Source of the DNA: BOG-908 sp964250925
Lineage (GTDB): Bacteria; Pseudomonadota; Alphaproteobacteria; Acetobacterales; Acetobacteraceae
Assembly (NCBI GenBank): GCA_964250925.1
Contig: CAXUHU010000144.1
Location: 1 to 6,846 of the forward strand
Direction: 5' to 3'
Length of the DNA: 6,846 nucleotides
Shown: positions 1 to 6,117 of the stretch, piece by piece
Layout: each line of letters begins with the position of its first letter
Numbering within the stretch: the stretch's first letter is position 1
Made by a program: the position numbers and the translations under genes
Notes under the pieces: generated by a model
Told to the model about the DNA's origin: nothing
Seen by the model: the letters and a program-made list of their open reading frames with translations, nothing else
Databases searched by the model: none

Positions 1-597
1 TGCCGTGGAGCGCATGGGCGTGCGGCTGCGGCTGCGCCAGGCCCAGGCCGACGCGGGCGACATCACCCTGCTGTATGGCGACGAGAACGAGGCGCTGACG
101 CACCCCTACCTGGCCCATGCCTGGGCGGAGAAGGGGGCCGACCTGCGGGTGCAAGCGCCCGGCCAGTCGCGTAAGGTGGCCCTGATGGGGGCGCTCGACG
201 CAGCCACGGGCGAGCTGGTCGTCAGCACGTCGCCGACCAAGACCAGCGCCGACGTGATCGGGCTGCTGCGGCGGCTGGACTGGCGCTATGGACCGAAGCC
301 CGGCTGCGAGCGCCTGCCCGTCGTGCTGGTGTGGGACAACGGCCCCGTCCACACCAGCCGGGCCACCCGGGCGGCGCTAGCCGAGCGGCCCTGGATCACC
401 GTCGAGTGGCTGCCGCGCTATGCCCCTGAACTGAACGACATCGAGCGCATCTGGCGCGATCTCAAGCGGCATCACCTGACCCACAGGACGTTCAAGGCTG
501 CCACTGACCTCGACACCGGCATCCGAGACGCCGTCAAACAACTCAACACAGAACGCCAAACGCCGCATCCGTGCGACAAGCTAAATAAGGCTGCTTA
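1..597 (+). mobile_element. IS630-family insertion sequence, right part only
   Basis: The 3' part of an IS630-type element; its left end lies before the window. The right boundary is placed at the TA at 596-597. Reading the other strand rightward of this TA restores the coding frame of an IS3 orfB (motif L-A-D-L-T, then TA, where the family has TAC for Tyr). IS630/Tc1-mariner elements are known to insert at TA and duplicate it, so this TA is inferred to be one copy of the target duplication. The terminal inverted repeat cannot be verified without the left end. Confidence 0.75.
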
Positions 598-598
598 G
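2..598 (+). CDS. IS630-family transposase (DDE superfamily), 5'-truncated by window edge
   Basis: DDE endonuclease that cuts and joins the ends of an IS630/Tc1-mariner-type element. The frame is open to the left edge, so the GTG at 5 is probably not the start; the N-terminal helix-turn-helix half is missing. Counting from that GTG, the three catalytic acidic residues are visible: D26 in LLYGDE, D111 in VWDNGPVHTS and E147 in YAPELNDIERIW. The last two are separated by 35 residues, as expected for the family. The C-terminus (NTERQTPHPC...) is typical of IS630. The stop codon TAG at 596-598 takes its TA from the inferred target duplication and its G from the interrupted IS3 element. No frameshift or stop is seen in the visible part, which makes this the youngest-looking transposase in the window. 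Confidence 0.9.
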   Translation, partial: AVERMGVRLRLRQAQADAGDITLLYGDENEALTHPYLAHAWAEKGADLRVQAPGQSRKVALMGALDAATGELVVSTSPTKTSADVIGLLRRLDWRYGPKPGCERLPVVLVWDNGPVHTSRATRAALAERPWITVEWLPRYAPELNDIERIWRDLKRHHLTHRTFKAATDLDTGIRDAVKQLNTERQTPHPCDKLNKAA

Positions 599-1008
599 GT
601 CAGGTCTGCCAGCCGAACCTGGTTCGGCCTGCTGGTGACGGAGAACTTGCGCTCCAGCAGGTCAGGGGCAACCGGGAAGGCGTGGCGGCTGTCTGCCGTC
701 TGCACCCGCCGGCGTTGCGCGACGAGGCCACGCACGCCGAGGTGGCGCATGATCCGCTCCACCCGGCGGCGGCTGATCGTCTTCCCGCCTGCCCGCAAGG
801 CTGCGTGCACGCACGGGCTGCCGTAGCGGCCCTGGCTGGCCTCATGCACCTGGCGGATGTCGTCGAGCAACGCCCTGTTCTCGGCCGCCCGCTTGCCTTC
901 CGGACGTGAGCGCCAGGCATAGTAGCCGGCCGCCGAGACCTGCAGCACGCTGCACAGCACCGCCACCGGCCAAGCCTCGCGGTGGTCGTCGATGAAGCGG
1001 AACCTCAT
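597..1008 (-). pseudogene. IS3-family transposase OrfB, C-terminally truncated
   Basis: OrfB is the integrase-like subunit of IS3 transposases. The ATG at 1008 overlaps the end of orfA by 4 bases and lies in the -1 frame relative to it, the usual IS3 arrangement. The visible 136-137 residues are the N-terminal part: a VSAAGYYAW motif, the HTH_21-like segment with RYGSPCVHAAL, then SRRRVERIMRHLGVRG and NQVRLADLT. The family has NQVWLADLTYI at this point, so one Trp is changed to Arg. The Asp in ADLT is the first residue of the DDE triad; everything after it, including the second Asp and the Glu, is removed by the IS630 insertion. The protein cannot be an active transposase. Confidence 0.88.
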
Positions 1009-1384
1009 CGAAACGGAACCGCAAAGATGGCGATCCTCTTTTTGAGGATGTCACGCTCCATCCGCAGCCGCTCGTTCTCGCGCCGCAGCCGCGCGATCCC
1101 GGACAGATGCTCCGCATCTGGCTCGGCTGCCTGGTCGGCCGTTGGCGTGGGCAACGGCTTGAGAGACGATGCAGGCGACGGCCGCGCCACCGTCGCCGCA
1201 GCAGCCCTGTTCGGCTGCCCATACCGCTTGACCCAGCGCAACAGCCTCGTCGGTGAAAGCCGACCTCAGCCGCCACCGACGAGGCTGTACGGCCCGTGCT
1301 GGTCACCAAGTCAACCACCTGGCGCTTGTAGTCCTCCGTGTAGGACCGAGGCTTGGCCGCCGTCCCCTTCGCCTGCTCATCCAT
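1005..1384 (-). pseudogene. IS3-family OrfA (HTH protein), frameshifted
   Basis: OrfA supplies the DNA-binding helix-turn-helix and leucine-zipper part of IS3 transposase. The start is the ATG at 1384, with GGAGG 7 bases upstream. The first frame reads MDEQAKGTAAKPRSYTEDYK and continues to SSVAAEVGF. The family pattern (LSPTRLLRWVKRYGQ) then continues in another frame from about 1260 down to the stop at 1005. A single C missing near 1259 explains the switch: restoring it gives GLSPTRLLRWVK. The second half has the expected heptad region (IARLRRENERLRMERDILKK). CAAAAAG at 1044-1038 sits where IS3 elements usually have an A6G slippery site for -1 frameshifting, but it has only five A. Confidence 0.87.
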
Positions 1385-1441
1385 CAAACACCTCCAGCTC
1401 AAATCTTGCTTCTGGGTGTCCACGAAACCAACGGAGGATCA

Positions 1442-1737
1442 ACCAGAGCCTTCTCTGTCGTCTTGCGCGGCTCGAGGAAGGGCGGGCAGTAGCTGCCCTG
1501 CCGCAGCTTCGGGATGCGCAACTGCAAGCTGCCCAGGCGCGTGTCCAGCGTCCGATCGCGGTAGCCGTTGCGATACGTCGTGCGCTTGCCGGACCGCTCG
1601 TGCCGTCCGGCGCCGATCAGGCCGTTCACGTCGCTTTCCATCAAGAGCTGCACCACGGCCTCGGCCACGCTGCGCAGGAAGTCCTCACCGCCGGCCTTCT
1701 GCATCAGCTCGGCCAGTGGCAGCCTGTCGTCGGTCAC
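1442..1737 (-). pseudogene. IS256-family transposase, N-terminal fragment
   Basis: This is the N-terminal 98 or so residues of an IS256-type (COG3328) transposase of roughly 400 residues. The GTG start at 1737 follows AAGAGGA with about 4 bases of spacing. Recognisable motifs in order are DFLRSVAEAVVQLLME, GLIGAGRHERS, TYRNGYRDRTLDTRLG, LQLRIPKLRQGSY and FLEPRKTTEKAL. The family continues EKALVAVIQEA, but here the frame goes into IS3 sequence after EKAL-V and runs on without meaning to 1399. All three catalytic acidic residues (DDE) lie in the lost part, so it is inactive. It is a different subtype from the IS256 remnant at 4815-5250. Confidence 0.88.
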
Positions 1738-1860
1738 CGGGTCCTCTTGGGTCAGGGTCGGTGTCTCGCAACTCTACCCTAGCCCGCCGATCCGATGGCC
1801 ACCCAAACCCTACACCGTTGCCGGTTCCGAAATCATACCACATCCGTAGACGGCATCCGG
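1442..1860 (-). mobile_element. IS256-family element (a), left part only
   Basis: This holds the leader and the first third of an IS256/mutator-type element, cut on its 3' side by IS3 element (a) at 1441/1442. The left end of the element is not certain. It should lie between the IS256 start codon at 1737 and the point near 1860 where the neighbouring IS3 orfA stops resembling its family. Without the right end, the terminal inverted repeat and 8-9 bp target duplication cannot be identified. Confidence 0.65.
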
Positions 1861-2028
1861 CTGGTGCTGTGCCCCGTCAAGCAGGTGTGCCTTCCATGCC
1901 GTGACCTGCTTTGGATGGACGTCATGCACCTGCGCCAGCCCAGCCTGCGTCCTCTCGCCTTTGATGGCTGCCAAGGCCACCTTCGCCCTGAAAGCCGGGT
2001 TGTGGCTCCGGCGTGCTCGCTTTGTCAT
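1860..2028 (-). pseudogene. IS3-family OrfA (HTH_Tnp_1), C-terminally truncated
   Basis: The ATG at 2028 is preceded by AGGAGC (2033-2038) at good spacing. The product begins MTKRARRSHNPAFRAKVALA and continues AIKGERTQAGLAQVHDVHPKQVTAWKAHLLDGA, the N-terminal HTH of IS3 OrfA of the group with a TRR/TKR start. Such proteins run to about 90-100 residues with a coiled-coil tail and are followed by orfB. Here the pattern is lost after LLDGA, and the frame runs through unrelated sequence (stop at 1810-1812) into the IS256 leader. OrfB is absent from the window. The frame up to the break has no mutations. Confidence 0.82.
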
Positions 2029-2093
2029 CCTTGCTCCTGATCCGCGGCATCCTCGCCGCGCTCAGCCGGGAAATCCACTCAGCAACCTGTCCC

Positions 2094-2157
2094 ACTTCCC
2101 CACACTGCCTCTGGCGGCGGCAGTTCTGGTTCAGCTTGAACGGTAAAACGGGGAAGT
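2094..2157. repeat. 8-bp inverted repeat (ACTTCCCC / GGGGAAGT)
   Basis: ACTTCCCC at 2094-2101 and GGGGAAGT at 2150-2157 form perfect 8-bp arms 48 bases apart. The pair lies between the IS3(b) orfA start and the end of the glycosyltransferase gene. The outer arm is next to the TG proposed as the IS3(b) left end, so it could be transposase-binding sequence of that element. The loop is long for a terminator, and no T run follows. Confidence 0.4.
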
Positions 2158-2201
2158 CCAGAGATCCGGAAAGGAGGCGAGCTTCTACTCCGCCCCGCTC
2201 C

Positions 2202-4622
2202 TCAGCACCAGCCAGCCGATCCGTGCACCACACTGCCACGCCCGGGCCCCTGCTGGAACAGTCCCTCAAGTGTCGACTCGAATTCGGTAGTAAACCGGGC
2301 GGTGTCGCCTATGGTATTCGCCCAGACATCCCCGACAAAACGCTGTTTATAGGCGGCATAGGCCTGTCGGTCTGTCGCAAGCTTTACAGCGGTATCGACA
2401 TAATCCGGCAACGTCGTGGTTGCACCTTCCGGCGTCCCGATGGAGTTCAGCAGGGAGCCGGCCATGCGGGACGCAAAGGAACGTCCAGACAGCGTGAGAA
2501 GCGGCAGATGCATCCGTATGGCATCACTGGCTATGGTACCGGCATTGTAGGGAGAGGTGTCAAGGAACAGGTCCGCGAGACGAAGCTGGCTCATGTAGCG
2601 TTCGGGGCTGGTTCGCTCGGCGAATACTATCCGGTCTGGGGCGACGCCGGCCCGGGCCGCGGCCTTTCGTAGGTTTGCGTAAGACCAGGGATTGTCGGCT
2701 GCTAGCCACAGTATGGCCTGATCGGCCCGTAGAAGGATCGACATCCAAGCCCCGAACATGGATTCGGTGATCTTATAATGGTTTGAGAAACAACAGAAGA
2801 TAAACCGCTCGTGGGGAAGGCCCGCATCTTCTCGCGACAACGGGCCACCGATCTTTCGCTTGCTGTCGTTGGCCTGATACATTCGCGCGATCGGCAAAGG
2901 AGTCGGCTGGTAAGAAGCTCTGTCCTCAGGCGATATAACGAAGTCGTCGCATAGCAAGAAGTCGAGTTCCGGTAGCGGGACCGGGCCGATAAAGCCAAGG
3001 TAGGTCGCCTGGATCGGGGCAGGCCGCCACCGCATGACCGCAAGACGCGATCGGGCGGTCAATCCATTGAGATCGATGAGAATATCGATTTCGTCGTTGC
3101 GAATCAGTCGAGCGGCTTGCTCGTCGGTGAGGTCTCGTATCAATTGGTGATGATCAAACCCCGCAACGACGCGACGGCGAATGTCGCTTCCGTCCTCAAG
3201 GGTTGAGCAGTAGCCGAAGACCTCGAAACGTGCGCGATCGTGCCGCTCGAAAAGTTCAGCGACGAGAAAGCTCATGGCGTGCCGGCAAAAATCAGAGGAG
3301 AGATAGCCGATCCTGATCCGGTCGTGGCGGTAGCCTTCGATCGGAGCAAGGCGGTGCGGCGCCGGCGGTAGTTTTCGCTTGATCCAGCTTGCGGTGACGT
3401 CGCGCTGCACATCGATGTCATCGCTAAGCGCGAGTACGCCGAGCGGGCCGCACAGGCGTTGCTGGGCCTCCGGTGAAAGTCCGGGAATATCAGTCCTGAA
3501 AACAGGCCACTGGCAAGTCTTCTGACGGATGTGAACCCAATGCTGCACGACGTCAGGTTGGGCAGGATCCATCAAAAGAGTAGTGAGAAGAAGTGCTTCG
3601 GCCTCGTCGAGGTGCCCCATTTCCTCCAAGAGGCGCGCCTGTTGCCCAAGCAACGCCTTCCGTGCCTCGTCGGACTGGGTAGCATCTTGCCAAGCCTGTA
3701 GCGCCTCTTTTTTTCGTCCCAGGGCATCATAGGCCAGGCCAAGATTAATGGCTGCTGGATAGAAATCAGGTTTGGTCTGCCGAACTCGGCTGTAGGCCGC
3801 GATAGCGCCAAGATGGTCACCCTCTCGGGCAAAAGCAACTCCAAGGTTGAACCATGCCGCGTAGAGCAGATTTCCGACCTCGGGGTTTGCCGCAATCCAG
3901 TCCTGGTAAAGCCGGATCTCGGCGCGGTTCTCTAGTGTTGGTCGAGCACGGTCGATGGCCAGGATGATACTTTCGAAGCTCATCGTCCTCAGGCGGTGCT
4001 GAATGTCGGCTTGGCCTGCAGTTCCGTCCTGAGCTGCGGCCGGCGTGACCGGAAGATTGGACTGCGCCGCGTAAGTCCGCAGGAGGGTGGCGAGCCATGG
4101 AGACGGATCGGCTAGCGTTGGCGGCGTAGAATGACAGGTGGCTCCGGCGCTTTCGCTTCGAATAACACCTGTCGAGCTTGGTGCCGAGGACGTCCGTTGA
4201 CCCAACGCCTGGCGTGTGAGTTCCAGATTGAACGCGGCCGGGTAGAAGTTCGGATTGAGTCGCCTGGCGTTCTCGTATGCGACGAACGCCCCGGCATGGT
4301 CAGCCTGTCGTGCCAGGAGGACGCCCAAATTGAACCACGCCGCATACAGAAGATCACTGCCGGGCGAATTTGCAGCGATCCAGTTCCGATAAAGGGAGAT
4401 TTCTGCTTTTGGGATTATGCTCAAGCCTACCGATTCGACTGCGCTGACAACCGCCTGCAGAGGGACTTGCTTGAGCCGGCCGTGCGTCCCAAGGTCCGCT
4501 CTGTCGCCTATCTTGCCGTCGGACGCCACCGAGAGCGGCGCTTCGTCTGATGTGAGAACGGCAGCAAGCCACGATGATCCATCCCCTGCAGAGGCCGTGG
4601 CGTCACGTGGAAGGCTGTCCAT
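2202..4622 (-). CDS. TPR-containing GT41 (SPINDLY/O-GlcNAc transferase-like) glycosyltransferase
   Basis: A cytoplasmic glycosyltransferase of 806 residues, predicted to add a sugar (UDP-GlcNAc donor in the family) to Ser/Thr of proteins. The target is unknown. Residues 1-355 are a TPR region with two related units, about 18-143 and 176-303, sharing AEI-LY--WIAAN, LLYAAWFNLGV and FYPAA-NL. Residues 435-785 are the GT41 domain. It shows IRIGYLSSDFCRHAMSFL with the family's key His at 448, DILIDLNGLT near 513-522, RPAPIQATYLGF near 533-544, SNHYKITESMF with the conserved Lys at 617, and RLADLFLDTSPYNAGTIASD near 681-700 in the UDP-binding lobe. No signal peptide or membrane helix is seen. The ATG at 4622 is directly preceded by two in-frame TAG codons; its ribosome binding site is weak. 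The last 15 residues look unlike the family and could come from a junction. GC is lower than in the neighbours (28 of 60 at 3061-3120 against 43 of 60 at 241-300), suggesting transfer. Confidence 0.92.
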   Translation of the reverse strand: MDSLPRDATASAGDGSSWLAAVLTSDEAPLSVASDGKIGDRADLGTHGRLKQVPLQAVVSAVESVGLSIIPKAEISLYRNWIAANSPGSDLLYAAWFNLGVLLARQADHAGAFVAYENARRLNPNFYPAAFNLELTRQALGQRTSSAPSSTGVIRSESAGATCHSTPPTLADPSPWLATLLRTYAAQSNLPVTPAAAQDGTAGQADIQHRLRTMSFESIILAIDRARPTLENRAEIRLYQDWIAANPEVGNLLYAAWFNLGVAFAREGDHLGAIAAYSRVRQTKPDFYPAAINLGLAYDALGRKKEALQAWQDATQSDEARKALLGQQARLLEEMGHLDEAEALLLTTLLMDPAQPDVVQHWVHIRQKTCQWPVFRTDIPGLSPEAQQRLCGPLGVLALSDDIDVQRDVTASWIKRKLPPAPHRLAPIEGYRHDRIRIGYLSSDFCRHAMSFLVAELFERHDRARFEVFGYCSTLEDGSDIRRRVVAGFDHHQLIRDLTDEQAARLIRNDEIDILIDLNGLTARSRLAVMRWRPAPIQATYLGFIGPVPLPELDFLLCDDFVISPEDRASYQPTPLPIARMYQANDSKRKIGGPLSREDAGLPHERFIFCCFSNHYKITESMFGAWMSILLRADQAILWLAADNPWSYANLRKAAARAGVAPDRIVFAERTSPERYMSQLRLADLFLDTSPYNAGTIASDAIRMHLPLLTLSGRSFASRMAGSLLNSIGTPEGATTTLPDYVDTAVKLATDRQAYAAYKQRFVGDVWANTIGDTARFTTEFESTLEGLFQQGPGRGSVVHGSAGWC

Positions 4623-4814
4623 CTACTACACCGTGTGCATACTGATAGCTGGTCTCTAGCGGCCTTTTCTTAAGAAGCTGCCAATGCGACGATCCAAGGG
4701 CTTGTCTTGAGTGCTGGAGAACAAGCCAGGAAGCGGCGCTAATAGGGGTGCCGTCGCGTATTGTGTGAAAGTGGCCTGATCGGCTTGTCTGCAGCGCTGT
4801 AATCGTTGCGCGGG
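4623..4814. other. Intergenic region between glycosyltransferase start and IS256 remnant
   Basis: No gene is seen. It must hold the promoter of the glycosyltransferase gene if that gene is expressed on its own. TTGGCA (minus strand, near 4684) resembles a -35 box, but no matching -10 box at standard spacing is convincing. The part near 4746-4800, with TTGTGTGAAAGTGGCC, is probably the non-coding right end of the IS256 remnant; the exact end is not determined. Confidence 0.5.
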
Positions 4815-5250
4815 TCAGGCGGCGAGGTCAGCCGGGACGGGGCGGGCCGGCGTCTTGCCGAGGGTTTGCCGCCTGTTCACCTTTCGCATGGTGACCTGGC
4901 CCGACGCCAGCAGCGCCCAGAACAGCATGGCAACCGCCTCGGCGGACGCCAGCACGGTCCGGGTCTTGATCCGGCGCTTGAGCCTCGTGCAGCCGCTCGA
5001 TGGTGGTGGTGGTCCGCCCTGACGTCCACTGCGCCGACGTCCACGGCGCTAACGTCCACTGCGGTGGGGGCAGGCCGAGCAAGGCGAATAGGCGGTTGCC
5101 TGCTTCCGCCAGGCTGGCGGCCATGGCCAAGCAGTGCAACCGCCACTTGCGTAAGCCGTGCCCGGCCAGGCCGTCGAGGATGACACGCCAGGCCGCCTCG
5201 TCTTGCGCCCATGCTCTTGACGGCCAAAAGCCCCTTTTGCCCGTCACGCC
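4815..5250 (-). pseudogene. IS256-family transposase (b), C-terminal remnant with several lesions
   Basis: This is the C-terminal portion of an IS256/mutator-type transposase, readable only by joining frames. From 5248 it reads RDGQKGLLAVKSMGA. It then shifts by a 2-base loss near 5205 to AQDEAAWRVILDGLAGHGLR and runs straight into KWRLHCLAMAASLAEAGNRL, whereas the family has about 80 residues between these, including the DGAPGLEKAL segment. Next come LPPPQW, a 10-residue in-frame insertion from a 15-bp repeat, and RTTTTIERLHE. A second 2-base loss near 4984 leads to LKRRIKTRTVLASAE and AMLFWALLASGQVTMRKV, ending in PADLAA at the stop 4817-4815. The N-terminal half is absent. It is dead and older-looking than the left-hand IS cluster. 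It cannot be the missing half of the fragment at 1442-1737, since the order along the strand is wrong and the subtype appears different. Confidence 0.87.
5021..5065. repeat. 15-bp tandem repeat, three copies
   Basis: Three adjacent units are seen: GACGTCCACTGCGCC (5021-5035), GACGTCCACGGCGCT (5036-5050) and AACGTCCACTGCGGT (5051-5065). Units two and three differ from the first at two or three positions. In the transposase remnant this adds two extra five-residue units between LPPPQW and RTTTTIERL while keeping the frame. Confidence 0.9.
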
Positions 5251-5619
5251 ACGAACCAGAGACTACGCCGCCACCCGATCCCACCGCCTACGCCATCCCA
5301 ACGCTTAGCAACACGCTATCCGGCCTGGCAAGGGCAGCGACCGCCTCCATGGCCAGCCGCCGGGTATGACTTGAATTGGCGTGTTCCATCAGCAGGCAGC
5401 GTTTGAGGAGATGGAGCCTCAATCCCGGGTGGGGCTAGAAGCCGCATGCCCCCGCCCGCCGTCCGTAGAGTTGCTGCTGACGGGTAGGACGATGTGACCG
5501 ACCTGCCCGTCAAGCGCATCGAAGCAAGCCCCGGTGTGCTCCTCCCTGTTCCCCACCGGCATGGCGACGGCCGAGCTTGACCGTCACTGCGGGCATGGCA
5601 CCCGAGGTTAACGGCGCAG
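5251..5619. other. Gene-poor stretch between IS256 remnant and DUF892 gene
   Basis: No convincing complete gene is found on either strand. On the minus strand one frame reads LLKRCLLMEHANSSHTRRLA, then MEAVAALARPDSVLLSVGMA and stop, from about 5419 to 5288. It has the look of a coding tail, but I do not recognise it and see no start for it. It may be the C-terminal scrap of a gene cut by the IS256 element. No terminator with a T run is evident after the DUF892 stop. Confidence 0.4.
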
Positions 5620-6117
5620 CTATGCCGCCCGTTGCTTGAGGTAGGCCTGCACGAAGCTCGGGAGATGGCTGCCAAGCCAATCGCCCATCTCCTGCTCCTC
5701 CTTCATGGACTGCTCCAGCACCGGGACATCCGCCGTGGCGCCGGCCGCCTCGGCCAGAGCGATCAGCACCTTGTAGGAGCCGATCTCGTAAGCCTTGAAG
5801 CCTATGGCCGCGAGGACGTTCTTCAGGATCTCGTCCCCCGCGCCCATGTGGGCGAAGCCGGCCACCGTGGCGACGGCGCCTGTAACCGCCTCCTTGGCAA
5901 GCGAGGCCTTGGTGCCGTGCTTGGCAAGCAAGTCGTCCAGCCGGGCGGCCTGGGTGGTCGAACGCTGCATTTCCTGCTGCATTTGCGCGTGCAGGTCGGG
6001 ATAGGCCTCCATCCGGCCCAGCTCGTTCTTCACGGTGCCGATGGCCTGTGTCTCGACCGCGTGCTGGTTGCGCAGCCCCGTCAGGTAGATGTCCATCGTG
6101 CTGGTTGATCCGCTCAT
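5620..6117 (-). CDS. DUF892 / YciE-YciF-like ferritin-fold protein
   Basis: A 165-residue protein of the DUF892 family (YciE/YciF-like), predicted to fold as a ferritin-like four-helix bundle that may bind a di-metal centre. In enterobacteria and other groups such genes are linked to stress responses; the exact activity is not settled. Family signatures are YLTGLRNQHAVETQAI with Glu22, LDDLLAKHG near 60-68, AHMGAGDEILKNVLA near 89-103, FKAYEIGSYK with Glu111, LAEAAGATADVPVLEQS and KEEQEMGDWL with Glu140/141/143. Length is normal. The ATG at 6117 is chosen because GGGAGAG (6122-6128) lies 4 bases upstream. An upstream in-frame ATG at 6222 would add 35 residues of non-family sequence and has no such site. 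A partial second copy of the gene lies about 480 bases upstream. Confidence 0.92.
   Translation of the reverse strand: MSGSTSTMDIYLTGLRNQHAVETQAIGTVKNELGRMEAYPDLHAQMQQEMQRSTTQAARLDDLLAKHGTKASLAKEAVTGAVATVAGFAHMGAGDEILKNVLAAIGFKAYEIGSYKVLIALAEAAGATADVPVLEQSMKEEQEMGDWLGSHLPSFVQAYLKQRAA

Larger units (their letters stand above)
596..1441 (-). mobile_element. IS3-family element (a), left part only, cut by IS630
   Basis: Read on the minus strand, the element starts with TGATCCTCCG at 1441, directly after the IS256 reading frame leaves its family pattern (...TEKAL-V). IS3 elements typically begin with TG. It carries a leader, orfA and the first part of orfB, and ends at the TA at 596-597 where the IS630 element begins. 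The rest of orfB and the right end should lie left of the window if the element was only interrupted. The 3-4 bp target duplication of an IS3 insertion cannot be checked with one end. Confidence 0.75.
1860..2160 (-). mobile_element. IS3-family element (b), left end fragment
   Basis: This is the leader and truncated orfA of a second IS3 element, separate from element (a). On the minus strand a possible left end is TGGACTTCCCCG, starting at 2160, about 130 bases before the orfA start; this boundary is a guess from the TG rule and leader length. The 3' limit near 1860 is where orfA loses its family pattern, next to the IS256 leader. Confidence 0.5.

Noticed and set aside
1036..1046. Programmed -1 frameshift site of IS3 (CAAAAAG)
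   Set aside because: It is in the right place and frame, but has five A where the strong site has six. The element is dead by other lesions, so no function is claimed.
982..1782. Long open frame on the plus strand across the IS3/IS256 region
   Set aside because: It lies antisense to recognisable IS3 and IS256 transposase motifs, crosses element boundaries, and is an expected by-product of high GC.
2013..2672. 219-codon open frame on the plus strand at the end of the glycosyltransferase gene
   Set aside because: It is antisense to the conserved UDP-binding lobe of the GT41 domain and resembles no family.
4131..4550. 139-codon open frame on the plus strand
   Set aside because: It is antisense to the TPR region of the glycosyltransferase; no start signal and no family resemblance.
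5021..5065. CRISPR-like repeats
   Set aside because: Units of 15 bases are directly adjacent with no spacers; this is a simple tandem repeat inside a pseudogene.
1442..5250. The two IS256 fragments as halves of one element interrupted by the glycosyltransferase, or as ends of a composite transposon
   Set aside because: Both are on the minus strand with the C-terminal piece upstream of the N-terminal piece, so they cannot be one split gene. They appear to be different subtypes, and both are truncated, so neither supplies matched ends.
5632..6108. 158-codon open frame on the plus strand over the DUF892 gene
   Set aside because: It is the antisense of a clear DUF892 gene with a good ribosome binding site.
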